Below, piece after piece: positions 31,439 through 33,876 of a stretch of DNA of 33,876 nt (positions are counted from its first letter, which is position 1; each line of letters opens with the position of its first letter). Source of the DNA: Pigoraptor vietnamica (taxonomy: Eukaryota > Opisthokonta > Filasterea); the NCBI GenBank assembly GCA_943704525.1, contig CALSCQ010002949.1, positions 1-33,876 of the forward strand, in the 5' to 3' direction. The position numbers and the translations under genes are program-made. The notes below the pieces were generated by a model that was given only the letters and a program-made list of their open reading frames with translations, searched no databases and had not been told where the DNA came from.

Positions 31439-33876
<2,438 letters not shown>

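Overview
The window is nuclear DNA of an intron-rich, GC-rich eukaryote, most likely a unicellular protist. I assign no lineage. The evidence is spliced genes with conserved eukaryote-only products, short introns (mostly 45-370 bases) with GT-rich interiors, genes packed 140-970 bases apart on both strands, and TGA as the favoured stop. I built eleven protein gene models by joining exons in phase and checking the joins against remembered family sequence. Ten have a recognised family; one encodes an unassigned coiled-coil protein. There is also one tRNA gene, which is a selenocysteine tRNA.

Layout, left to right: FAM50/XAP5 (+, 883-3084); unassigned coiled-coil protein (-, 3302-5446); FAM91 (+, 5947-10302); class B DnaJ chaperone (-, 10560-11684); augmin subunit HAUS1 (+, 12240-13662); rRNA-processing factor FCF2 (+, 13846-15042); tRNA-Sec (-, 15128-15214); acyl-CoA-binding protein (+, 15540-16276); BIG-type Sec7 ARF-GEF (+, 17248-24438, 16 exons); EB1 (+, 24786-26640); HMG-CoA synthase (+, 27229-28715); SELENOI-like ethanolaminephosphotransferase (-, 28860-30550); importin-5 (+, from 31439, running off the right edge inside an intron that opens with a long GT repeat).

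The genes are mostly housekeeping. Loose themes recur: trans-Golgi trafficking (FAM91, BIG), microtubules (HAUS1, EB1, perhaps the coiled-coil protein), lipid metabolism (ACBP, HMG-CoA synthase, ethanolaminephosphotransferase), RNA and ribosome biology (FAM50, FCF2) and nuclear import (importin-5). I see no operon, mobile element, CRISPR array or transferred island.

The unusual signals are in the RNA and splicing layer. A complete 9/4-fold tRNA-Sec has a T5 terminator and TATA-like upstream elements. Of 64 modelled introns, 58 have a donor starting GTG, and two use GC donors. Long GT tracts lie mostly on the sense strand of introns. Several introns carry tandem duplications; one, in EB1, stays open to translation across the whole intron. 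The BIG protein has a Cys-rich, HIT-type-like zinc-finger segment in its N-terminal half. All exon boundaries are hand-derived from sequence and phase, without transcript data.
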